This document shows positions 17,481-24,337 of a stretch of DNA of 64,000 nucleotides, in pieces; position 1 is the first letter of the stretch; the number at the start of each line of letters is the position of its first letter. Under the pieces are notes generated by a model, which was given only the letters and a program-made list of their open reading frames with translations, did not search any database and was not told the origin of the DNA. Source of the DNA: RGIG4608 sp051867875 (GTDB taxonomy: Bacteria > Bacillota > Clostridia > Oscillospirales > CAG-272); assembly GCA_051867875.1 (NCBI GenBank), contig JBJDZG010000007.1, positions 1-64,000 of the forward strand, read 5' to 3'. A program made the position numbers and the translations under genes.

Positions 17481-17813
17481 GCGGGGCGTCGAGGACGTCG
17501 TCCCCTACGGTTAAGGTGTGCGCACCGTGCCCTACAAATGTTGAAAAACGGGGCGTCGAGGACGTCGCCCCCTACGGTTAAGGTGTGCGCACCGTGCCCT
17601 GCAAATGTTGAAAAACGGGGCGTCGAGGACGTCGCCCCCTACGGTTAAGGTGTGCGNNNNNNNNNNNNNNNNNNNNNNNNNNNNNNNNNNNNNNNNNNNN
17701 NNNNNNNNNNNNNNNNNNNNNNNNNNNNNNNNNNNNNNNNNNNNNNNNNNNNNNNNCACCGTGCCCTGCAAATGTTGAAAAACGGGGCGTCGAGGACGTC
17801 GCCCCCTACATTT
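17481..17813. repeat. Tandem array of 67-bp units interrupted by an assembly gap
   Basis: TTAAGGTGTGCG recurs at 17511, 17578 and 17645, giving a 67-bp period; a further unit follows the gap. Each unit contains an imperfect palindrome, GGGGCG...CGCCCC, and the tract TGTTGAAAAAC. Units are almost identical. There are no variable spacers, so it is not a CRISPR array. Confidence 0.85.
17657..17756. other. Assembly gap (100 N)
   Basis: Exactly 100 N inside the 67-bp array. The flanks GTGTGCG and CACCG join directly in intact units, so the true missing length should be a multiple of 67. Confidence 0.95.
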
Positions 17814-17815
17814 GA

Positions 17816-17890
17816 TGTGTCCGCACCGCACCCAAGCGATTGTTTTGCCTCGCTTTTTCAAAAGCGGGCGTCCCGCGCGTAGCGGCGGGG
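17816..17890 (+). repeat. Right copy of the ~75-bp direct repeat
   Basis: Matches 17046-17120 over TGTGTCCGCACCGCACCCAA and GCTTTTTCAAAAGCGGG; the interior differs at several positions. Confidence 0.8.
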
Positions 17891-17967
17891 CAACCTACAA
17901 AATAACAAAATGTTTGAAACTATGGAGCAGTTTAATTTCGAACATTTAGTTCAAAGTTATTATATGA

Positions 17968-18000
17968 AAAACCCGACAGATTTTTTGTCTGTCGGGGTAT
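17968..18000 (-). terminator. Hairpin downstream of ssrA (second terminator)
   Basis: CCGACAGA and its complement TCTGTCGG form a stem; read on the minus strand it is followed by a T run. It lies ~80 nt beyond tmRNA and may back up the nearer terminator. Confidence 0.6.
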
Positions 18001-18050
18001 TTTATCCTTATGAGAAGTAGTCTTTTACAAGTGCTCATGAGCCACAAATG

Positions 18051-18078
18051 AAAATCCAAGTCTTGCGACTTGGATTTT
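18051..18078 (-). terminator. Rho-independent terminator of ssrA
   Basis: A perfect 12-bp stem, AAAATCCAAGTC with GACTTGGATTTT, around a 4-nt loop. On the minus strand it follows tmRNA directly and ends in TTTTCATTTG. Confidence 0.88.
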
Positions 18079-18079
18079 A

Positions 18080-18471
18080 TGGTGGACTCGAGGAGAATCG
18101 AACTCCTGTCCGAAAACCTCTTGATATGACCTTCTCCGTGGGCAGTCAGTTTTTATTATTTCCCACTATACGGCGTCAACTGACAAACCCCGTACAGTCA
18201 GGTAGCACTTTTGTGCTTGACCGGTTCAAGTGCAACCGCCGGTGCAAGTTCACCGCCAAAATCACGCTCAGTCTGCAATCGCGGTACTTTGCAGAGGAAC
18301 GGGTAACCCGCAGGTTACAGCACTGCTAATTGATGCCCCAAGAGGCGTCAATTAGGCAGCCATAGCAACAGTATTGTTGTCGTTTAATTTTAAGTTTGAG
18401 CAGTTATCGAGATTACTCGGCTCGCCACGCTTATCATACCTCAAAATCCCCGTCGAAACCATTACGAGCCC
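18080..18471 (-). ncRNA. ssrA: Transfer-messenger RNA (tmRNA)
   Basis: A 392-nt tmRNA read on the minus strand. Its 5' GGGCTCG (from 18471) pairs with 3' CGAGTCC, which is followed by ACCA (18083-18080). GGTTTCGACGGGG and the T-arm GGTTCGA-type sequence (here GAGTTCGATTCTCCTC) mark the tRNA-like domain. The tag frame ends at 18352 with a coded ...NDNNTVAMAA, then TAA; AMAA replaces the usual ALAA. The resume codon is not certain, since the codons before NDNN read SNLKL and no clear Ala/Gly start is seen. It rescues stalled ribosomes with SmpB (15036). Confidence 0.95.
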
Positions 18472-18485
18472 ATGTATGATACTTT

Positions 18486-18514
18486 ATTATATACCAAAAA
18501 CACAAAAAAATCAA
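18486..18514 (-). promoter_or_regulatory. Promoter of ssrA
   Basis: On the minus strand TTGATT (18514-18509), 17-nt spacer, TATAAT (18491-18486), 14 nt before the mature 5' end. That distance fits a short leader removed by RNase P. Confidence 0.8.
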
Positions 18515-18542
18515 TAGAATATTGTCAAAATTAATAATTATC

Positions 18543-18571
18543 TTGTAATTTTGAATAAGATATGTTAAAAT
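18543..18571 (+). promoter_or_regulatory. Predicted promoter of the 18591 gene
   Basis: TTGTAA (18543-18548), 17-nt spacer, TAAAAT (18566-18571). Divergent from the ssrA promoter. Confidence 0.55.
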
Positions 18572-18590
18572 GACTATAAGAGGTGATGAA

Positions 18591-18833
18591 ATGTTAAATC
18601 TTTTTAAGAGAAAAGCTCCAAAGGATTCATATCCCGAGTCTGCTAAATATAAAAAACGCGATTTCGTAAGATTTCGCCACAGAGGTGAGATACACTGCGG
18701 CTTTATTTTTGACGCGTCGCTCGACGAGTCGGGAAACGTGCTTTATACGGTACAGATGGGTGGGGAGTGCCCGACATTTGTGTATGACTACAAAGAGGAA
18801 AGCATAGTCGAAGTTATCACCCGCGCAAAGTAA
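18591..18833 (+). CDS. Small conserved-looking hypothetical protein
   Basis: An 80-residue soluble protein I do not recognise. It begins with a basic stretch (MLNLFKRKAPK), then a compact beta-rich part: KKRDFVRFRHRGEIHCGFIF, YTVQMGGECPTFVYDYKEE. The pattern resembles small SH3-like barrel proteins, which is only an impression. The start is the ATG at 18591, preceded by AGAGGTG; an in-frame ATG 21 nt upstream has no ribosome site. It has its own promoter and good codon use, so I think it is real. Confidence 0.65.
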   Translation: MLNLFKRKAPKDSYPESAKYKKRDFVRFRHRGEIHCGFIFDASLDESGNVLYTVQMGGECPTFVYDYKEESIVEVITRAK

Positions 18834-18858
18834 AAACGAAAAAAAAATTCTTTTTCAC

Positions 18859-18887
18859 TTGCAAATTTCAAGGCTTTATGATACAAT
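18859..18887 (+). promoter_or_regulatory. Promoter of the HAD/kinase fusion gene
   Basis: TTGCAA (18859-18864), 17-nt spacer, TACAAT (18882-18887). Confidence 0.65.
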
Positions 18888-18921
18888 AATAATACGAAAA
18901 AAGGGAAAGGCAGGTATATTT

Positions 18922-20028
18922 ATGGGCAGAAGATTCAGAATGTCCACAGCACTTGACGTTGACGACGTTTTGCTTGAATGTGTCCCTTATGCGATAAGGC
19001 TCGCAAATGAAAAATACAAATTTGATCCGCCGCTCAGCATTTACGAGGTTGACCGTTGGGGCAAGCTCGGCACGCGCGCGGACGTTATCTTTGAATATTT
19101 TGATGACCCCGATTTTTTCAGAACTCAGCCCGTGATAGCGGGAGCAAAGGAGTTTGTGAGAAAGCTTTCACAGATAACCGAGGTCTTTATCTGCACCTCG
19201 ATAGTGCCCAAATTTATGGGTATCAGAGCCGAGAAAATCCTCAAAGAATTTCCCGAAATACCTCCCGAAAATATCTATATGGGCTCGCGCAAGGACAAGC
19301 TCAACGTCGATATTCTTCTCGACGACGGTATGCACAACGTTTTCAGCTCGAATGCGGCGTACCCGATTTTGATGCGGCGTCCTTGGAATCAGAGTGCTAC
19401 GGGAATGCTCGCGGTGAATAACTACGACGAATTTTTGAAGCTCGTTGAGGTTATAAGCACGAGCTACTCGGCAGTCAAGAACGACTATAAAAATCCCTCG
19501 ATAGTGGCACTCGTGGGTCCCTCGGGCTCTGGAAAAACCAAGCTCGCAGGCGAGATGCTAAGCAAGTGCGATAAATTTGAAAAATTGCTCAGCTACACGA
19601 CCATTGACCCCACCGCCAAGAGTGAGGACGATTGGTATAACTACGTGGATAAGACCGAATTTTTTGATATGATAGAGCGTGGCGAGCTTTTTGAGTCCAC
19701 AATGTACGCAGGGCACGGCTTCGGCTCAAAGAGGGCAGACGTTGATACGATAATCGGAAACGGTAAGATAGTGCTTGCGATTATGGATATCTGCGGAGCG
19801 ATGTCGCTCAAAACTCATTATAAGGACGTCGTTACCGTCTACGTCAAGAGGGATAAAAGAGCTCTTCTTTCATCAATTCTTGAAAAGAACAGCGACAACG
19901 AGGACAAGGTTAACCGCATAATTTCCATCGATGACGAAAAAAGAAATGAGGAAATTTGTGACTACGTTATCCAAAACGACAGCGACTACGGCGCAACTGC
20001 CGAAAAATTGATTGGAATGCTGTTCTGA
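18922..20028 (+). CDS. Fusion of 5'-nucleotidase-like HAD domain and guanylate kinase-like domain
   Basis: A 368-residue protein. Residues ~8-175 resemble the NT5C/5'(3')-deoxyribonucleotidase HAD group: ALDVDDVLLE is motif I (Asp-x-Asp), followed by CTSIVPK and LLDDGMHN. Residues ~190-368 form a P-loop kinase like guanylate kinase: ALVGPSGSGKTKLAGEML, LLSYTT, then EFFDMIERGELFES. The GMP-binding TTRxPRxGE signature is lost (TTIDPTAKSED here), so the acceptor may not be GMP. The start is the ATG at 18922. Joining a nucleotidase and a kinase suggests nucleotide salvage or turnover, which is inference. Confidence 0.75.
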   Translation: MGRRFRMSTALDVDDVLLECVPYAIRLANEKYKFDPPLSIYEVDRWGKLGTRADVIFEYFDDPDFFRTQPVIAGAKEFVRKLSQITEVFICTSIVPKFMGIRAEKILKEFPEIPPENIYMGSRKDKLNVDILLDDGMHNVFSSNAAYPILMRRPWNQSATGMLAVNNYDEFLKLVEVISTSYSAVKNDYKNPSIVALVGPSGSGKTKLAGEMLSKCDKFEKLLSYTTIDPTAKSEDDWYNYVDKTEFFDMIERGELFESTMYAGHGFGSKRADVDTIIGNGKIVLAIMDICGAMSLKTHYKDVVTVYVKRDKRALLSSILEKNSDNEDKVNRIISIDDEKRNEEICDYVIQNDSDYGATAEKLIGMLF

Positions 20029-20073
20029 TAAACTTAAAAATCTCGGCGCAAGCGCGGTGCTCATAAAATAGTT

Positions 20074-20115
20074 AACAGCCTCAGCAGCTTGCGTTGCTGA
20101 GACTGTTCTTGTATT
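20074..20115 (+). terminator. Probable terminator after the HAD/kinase fusion
   Basis: AACAG-C-CTCAGCA pairs with TGCTGAG-A-CTGTT with one mismatch, followed by CTTGTATTTTG. The T tract is weak. Confidence 0.55.
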
Positions 20116-20192
20116 TTGTCCTGTTACGTTATAATATGAAATCGAATAAACCGGCAAACTGGAAGTTGTCGATTTGTAAAAGGAAAATCTAT

Positions 20193-20687
20193 ATGGCAAA
20201 CATAATTACCGGCAGCCGCATTCTGTTCAGTATATTGATGTTATTTTCACCTGCATTTTCAACTTGGTTTTATACTATGTATCTGCTTTGCGGATTGTCT
20301 GATATGCTTGATGGAATGGTCGCAAGGAGAACAAATACTGACAGCAAGTTTGGCGCACAATTGGATACCATCGCTGATTGTATATTTGCAGCGGTATGTC
20401 TGATAAAAGTATTACCGGTCATGCATATACCCAAATGGCTATGGCTGTGGATTGCTTTTATTGCAATTATCAAAATTACTAATGTTACATTGGGGCTTAT
20501 TTGCCGGAAAAGGATTATAGTCGAACATACTATAATGAATAAAATAACAGGTTTGCTTCTGTTTTTACTGCCTCTTACACTGTATTTTGTCGAATTAAAA
20601 TACAGCGCTGTCATTATATGCGCCATAGCAACATTCTCAGCAATTCAAGAGGGATATTATATCAGAACAGGGCGGGAAATTGACTGA
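20193..20687 (+). CDS. CDP-alcohol phosphatidyltransferase family membrane protein
   Basis: A 164-residue integral membrane protein with about five hydrophobic segments. SDMLDGMVARRTNTDSKFG and the following AQLDTIAD give the family motif D-x2-D-G-x2-A-R-x8-G-x3-D-x3-D, which binds metal and CDP-diacylglycerol in phospholipid-head-group transferases such as PgsA and PssA. The product cannot be assigned. The start at ATG 20193 follows AAAGGAAAA; an upstream in-frame ATG at 20094 is poorly placed. Codon use differs from neighbours (more CTG, TTG, CAA and ATA, fewer CTT and CTC), which suggests recent transfer. Confidence 0.85.
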   Translation: MANIITGSRILFSILMLFSPAFSTWFYTMYLLCGLSDMLDGMVARRTNTDSKFGAQLDTIADCIFAAVCLIKVLPVMHIPKWLWLWIAFIAIIKITNVTLGLICRKRIIVEHTIMNKITGLLLFLLPLTLYFVELKYSAVIICAIATFSAIQEGYYIRTGREID

Positions 20688-20842
20688 CGAACAGCTACAA
20701 GGGCGCACTTCTGTACGGACAAGCCCCATATGTGCGCTTTGTGAGACTGACAGCCCGGGTGCCTGAGTGTTCGTGACGGTCTGTGCCGCAGCGTTACGAA
20801 CAAGGTACTGTATCCCTTACGCTGCTTTCCGAATATCCGTTT

Positions 20843-20885
20843 AGAGCAAAAGGCGTGACCTCTTTCGTCACGCCTTTTGCTCTAT
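20843..20885. terminator. Strong bidirectional terminator
   Basis: A perfect 17-bp stem (20843-20859 with 20867-20883) around a CTCTTTC loop. It lies between the convergent CDP-alcohol transferase and PAP2 genes. The 150 nt before it contain no gene I can support. Confidence 0.8.
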
Positions 20886-20933
20886 TAACTGTCTTACGAA
20901 CACTCTGATAAAGCAGAGATTTTTTATTATGTA

Positions 20934-21563
20934 TTAAGCTTTTTTCTTTGCAATGAGTGCTTCAACTCGGGGATAAAGCTTGTCAACACCGAAGCAAACG
21001 CCCATAGCGATTGCGCTTCCGATTACGAAGCCCATAAATACGTCGGTGGGGAAATGAACGAAAACGTAAAGACGGGAAAGTCCCATGAGTGCGGCGAGTA
21101 CGATGGCAACGATGCCCGCTTTTTTGTGATACTTAAAGAGCGGAACAGCCGCCGCAAACGCGGAAACGGTGTGACCGGAGGGGAATGAATACTCCGAGGG
21201 CTTGCTCACGAGAGTGAGAAACTCGGGATAAAAGCTGCAAGGACGGGGACGTGCCACGATGGGCTTTATCGTCCAGTTTACTATAAGCAGACCGCCGAGA
21301 AGCGCGAGCAAAATCGCAACGCCGCATTTTCTCGTTTTCTTGAAGAAGAGAAGAACAACTCCCGTAATAATCGAGAGAATACCGCTGTTGCCGAGCTTCG
21401 TGTAGAACGGAACGACAACGTCAAGCACCGAGTTGCGAACGTGGTCTTTAATGAAGAAAAGAATGTCCCAGTCAAGCGCCCATAGTGCGAGTGCCGCGGT
21501 AACGACGCAAAAGGCGGTTACGCCTATCTTCAAGTATAAATTTTTCTTTGAATTTTCAATCAT
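20934..21563 (-). CDS. PAP2 superfamily membrane phosphatase
   Basis: A 209-residue membrane protein with six hydrophobic segments. The three PAP2 active-site motifs are complete: KPIVARPRP, PSGHT and SRLYVFVHFPTD, carrying the Lys/Arg, the acid histidine and the nucleophile histidine. Members remove phosphate from lipid phosphates such as undecaprenyl pyrophosphate or phosphatidate at the outer membrane face. The substrate is not determined here. It begins 14 nt after the HAD gene, with AAGGAAGGAAAA as ribosome site, so it is the second gene of a two-gene operon. Confidence 0.93.
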   Translation of the reverse strand: MIENSKKNLYLKIGVTAFCVVTAALALWALDWDILFFIKDHVRNSVLDVVVPFYTKLGNSGILSIITGVVLLFFKKTRKCGVAILLALLGGLLIVNWTIKPIVARPRPCSFYPEFLTLVSKPSEYSFPSGHTVSAFAAAVPLFKYHKKAGIVAIVLAALMGLSRLYVFVHFPTDVFMGFVIGSAIAMGVCFGVDKLYPRVEALIAKKKA

Positions 21564-21577
21564 AAATTTTTCCTTCC

Positions 21578-22240
21578 TTACTGAAAATATTCAACTAATT
21601 CATCGGGTGTGTTGACGATATCCTGCGCTCCCTTGAACAGCAATTTGGATTTTGAGGTGTAGCCCCAAGAAACCGAAAGAATATCAAATCCTGCGTTTTC
21701 CGCGGTCAGAATATCGGTAACGCTGTCGCCTATGAGCATGCACTCGCACGGATTTATACCGAGCCTTTCGGCTATGCGGAGAGCGAGAGTCGGCGTGGGC
21801 TTTGCGGGAATGCCGTCAACGGAGCCCTGTGCCACCTCGCAAATTCCCGCGGGGATAAGAGCGGATACGAGCGCCTTTACGTATTCGTCCTGCTTGTTTG
21901 AAAGCACGGCGATTTTATAATATTTTGAAAGCTCAATCAAAGCGTTTTCCATGCCGCTGTAAAGCCTGTCGGTCTGCATATAGGTCTTTGCGTACATTTT
22001 ATCGTAAAGTGGAAGCGCTCTGTCAACAATTCCCGGGTCGGCGTCGCGTACGGATTTCGGTATTGATTCGGAGATAAGGTGCCTTGGACCTTGACCGATA
22101 AAGGTTTTAATCTCCTGAATGCTTCTCTCGGGCAAAGAAAGCTCGGAAAGCGTCATATTGACGGCTTCGGCGATTGCGGGAATTGTGTCCGCCAGCGTTC
22201 CGTCAAGGTCAAAAATCAATGCTTTTATGTAAGACCTCAT
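21578..22240 (-). CDS. HAD-superfamily phosphatase, phosphoglycolate phosphatase-like
   Basis: A 220-residue cytoplasmic hydrolase. FDLDGTLADT is HAD motif I with the nucleophile Asp and the acid Asp. VLSNKQ is motif II, KPTPTLAL contributes the motif III lysine, and MLIGDSVTDILTA is motif IV. The helical cap (about residues 18-85) gives the Gph/PpaX-type C1 architecture. Possible substrates are phosphoglycolate or pyrophosphate; sequence alone does not decide. It is the first gene of an operon with the PAP2 phosphatase, under a consensus promoter. Confidence 0.9.
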   Translation of the reverse strand: MRSYIKALIFDLDGTLADTIPAIAEAVNMTLSELSLPERSIQEIKTFIGQGPRHLISESIPKSVRDADPGIVDRALPLYDKMYAKTYMQTDRLYSGMENALIELSKYYKIAVLSNKQDEYVKALVSALIPAGICEVAQGSVDGIPAKPTPTLALRIAERLGINPCECMLIGDSVTDILTAENAGFDILSVSWGYTSKSKLLFKGAQDIVNTPDELVEYFQ

Positions 22241-22273
22241 AAAAATCCTTTCACAAAATGTCGTGTTTATTTA

Positions 22274-22302
22274 ATTATAGCATACTTTTATGCCTCTGTC
22301 AA
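22274..22302 (-). promoter_or_regulatory. Promoter of the HAD-PAP2 operon
   Basis: On the minus strand a perfect TTGACA (22302-22297), 17-nt spacer, perfect TATAAT (22279-22274). Confidence 0.85.
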
Positions 22303-22445
22303 ATATAATTCTTGTCAAAAAACACAAAAAAATATAAAAATTTATCAAAAATACCGTAAAAATTACTATATTATATTTAATAAAAAAGTGTTATAATAAT
22401 TAGGTTAATTTTTTACTTTATATTATAACTCACGGAGGGAAAAAA

Positions 22446-24287
22446 GTGGTTAGAGAGGATTTAAGAAATATCGCCATTATCGCGCACGTTGACCACGGTA
22501 AAACGACGCTCGTTGACCAGCTTCTCAAGCAGGGCGGTATCTATCGCGAAAATCAGGCTACCGAGGAAAGAGTAATGGACTCAAATGACCTCGAGAGAGA
22601 AAGAGGAATTACGATTCTCGCAAAGAACACCGCAGTTAATTATAACGGCGTTAAAATAAATATTATAGACACTCCCGGACACGCGGATTTCGGTGGCGAG
22701 GTTGAGCGTATTCTCAAAATGGTAAACGGCGTTATTTTGCTCGTCGATGCGGCAGAGGGACCTATGCCTCAGACGCGTTTCGTGCTTCAAAGAGCGCTTG
22801 AACTCAATCACAAAGTTATCGTCGTTATTAACAAAATCGATAAGCCCGACGCGAGAATCAACGAGGTAATCGACGAAGTTCTTGAACTTCTTATCGACCT
22901 CGGTGCAAGCGACGAACAGCTCGACAGCCCCATGCTTTTCTGCTCGGGCAGAGCGGGCACGGCAAGCGACGATATGGACGTCAAGGGCGTTGACTTAAAG
23001 CCGCTTTTCAATAAAATTCTCGAATACATTCCCGCTCCCGAGGGCGACGAGCAGGGCGACCTTCAGCTCCTCGTTTCCTCTATCGACTATAACGATTTCG
23101 TAGGACGCATCGGTATCGGACGCGTTGAGCGTGGAGTGATAAAGCAGGGACAGGAAGTAATGATATCAAACTACCATTCAAAAGCTGCTCCCAAGAGAGC
23201 AAAGATTATCTCTCTTTATCAGATAGACGGTCTTAACAGAGTTGAGGTTGAGAGTGCAAGCATCGGAGATATCGTTTGCTTCTCCGGAGCTGAAAATATC
23301 ACGATAGGAGATACCATTACCTCAACTACTTGCATAGAACCTCTTGAATTTGTTAAGGTCAGCGAGCCCACAATGGAAATGACCTTTTCCGTAAACGACA
23401 GTCCCTTGGCAGGACAGGAGGGTAAATTCGTAACGTCGCGTCAGATTCGTGAAAGACTTTACCGCGAGCTTCTCAAGGACGTGTCCTTGCGCGTGAGCGA
23501 CGGCGACACAACCGACTCCTTTAAGGTTGCGGGCAGAGGTGAAATGCACCTTTCGATACTTATCGAAACCATGCGCCGCGAGGGCTTTGAGCTTATGTGC
23601 TCCAATCCAAGAGTGCTTTATAAGGAAATAAACGGCGTCAAGTGTGAGCCAATGGAAAGAGTAACGCTTGACGTGCCCACCGATTACGTCGGCTCGGTAA
23701 TTGAAAAGCTCGGCAGACGTAAGGGCGATCTTATCGAGATGGTACCCATCGGAAACAGAATGAGAGTCGAATACTCCATTCCTTCACGTTGCCTTTTCGG
23801 CTATCGCTCCGAATTTTTGACGGATACAAGAGGTGAGGGACTTATCAATACTCTCTTCGACGGCTATCAGCCTTATAAGGGCGAGGTAACTATGAGATTT
23901 ACAGGTTGCCTTATCGCTTCCGAAAACGGCGAAACCACGAGATACGGCCTTTACAACACGCAGGAAAGAGGACACCTATTTGTCGGACCGCAGACCAAGG
24001 TCTACGAGGGTATGATTATCGGCGAAAATCCCAAAAATGACGATATCGCGGTAAACCCCTGCAAGGAAAAGCACCTTACCGCAATTCGTTCGACGGGCGC
24101 TGATGAAAAGCTTCTTCTTACACCGCCCAAGATTTTCTCGCTTGAAGAAGCCATCGAGTATATCAACGAGGACGAGCTCATTGAGGTTACGCCAAAGTCC
24201 ATTCGTCTTCGCAAGAAGATACTCAATACCGAACTCCGTATGAAAGCTCAGATGAGAGTAAGACGAGGAATTATCGATATAAAATGA
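22446..24287 (+). CDS. typA: Ribosome-associated GTPase TypA/BipA (GTG start)
   Basis: A 613-residue translational GTPase related to EF-G. G1 [10 protein letters not shown], the switch I region ERERGITI, G3 DTPGHADF and G4 NKID are intact. Domains II, III and V and the family-specific C-terminal region ([18 protein letters not shown]) follow, and the length is normal. It binds the ribosome and supports assembly and stress or cold adaptation. The start is GTG 22446, with GGAGGG 5 nt upstream; no in-frame ATG fits the conserved N-terminus. It is monocistronic, with a terminator shared with convergent addA. Confidence 0.96.
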   Translation: MVREDLRNIAIIAHVDHGKTTLVDQLLKQGGIYRENQATEERVMDSNDLERERGITILAKNTAVNYNGVKINIIDTPGHADFGGEVERILKMVNGVILLVDAAEGPMPQTRFVLQRALELNHKVIVVINKIDKPDARINEVIDEVLELLIDLGASDEQLDSPMLFCSGRAGTASDDMDVKGVDLKPLFNKILEYIPAPEGDEQGDLQLLVSSIDYNDFVGRIGIGRVERGVIKQGQEVMISNYHSKAAPKRAKIISLYQIDGLNRVEVESASIGDIVCFSGAENITIGDTITSTTCIEPLEFVKVSEPTMEMTFSVNDSPLAGQEGKFVTSRQIRERLYRELLKDVSLRVSDGDTTDSFKVAGRGEMHLSILIETMRREGFELMCSNPRVLYKEINGVKCEPMERVTLDVPTDYVGSVIEKLGRRKGDLIEMVPIGNRMRVEYSIPSRCLFGYRSEFLTDTRGEGLINTLFDGYQPYKGEVTMRFTGCLIASENGETTRYGLYNTQERGHLFVGPQTKVYEGMIIGENPKNDDIAVNPCKEKHLTAIRSTGADEKLLLTPPKIFSLEEAIEYINEDELIEVTPKSIRLRKKILNTELRMKAQMRVRRGIIDIK

Positions 24288-24300
24288 TCAAATAAAATAT

Positions 24301-24331
24301 CCCCACTATACTCGGGTATAGTGGGGTTTTT
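24301..24331. terminator. Terminator between typA and addA
   Basis: CCCCACTATAC (24301-24311) pairs perfectly with GTATAGTGGGG (24316-24326), then TTTTT. Confidence 0.9.
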
Positions 24332-24337
24332 GTATAC

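Larger units (their letters stand above)
17012..18079. repeat. Gene-free repeat region with palindromic and tandem repeats
   Basis: I see no credible gene in this ~1 kb. It holds two direct copies of a ~75-bp sequence, a long inverted repeat, an array of 67-bp units with an assembly gap, an inverted copy of the array core, and a terminator hairpin at the right end. Short open frames here are made of repeat sequence and lack ribosome sites. The content resembles dispersed palindromic intergenic elements common in Clostridia genomes. Confidence 0.8.

Noticed and set aside
17481..17813. Possible CRISPR array
   Set aside because: Units are identical along their full 67 bp with no unique spacers, and no cas genes are nearby.
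18048..18329. Open frame on the plus strand over the tmRNA
   Set aside because: It lies antisense to ssrA, whose structure is clear, and has no ribosome site.
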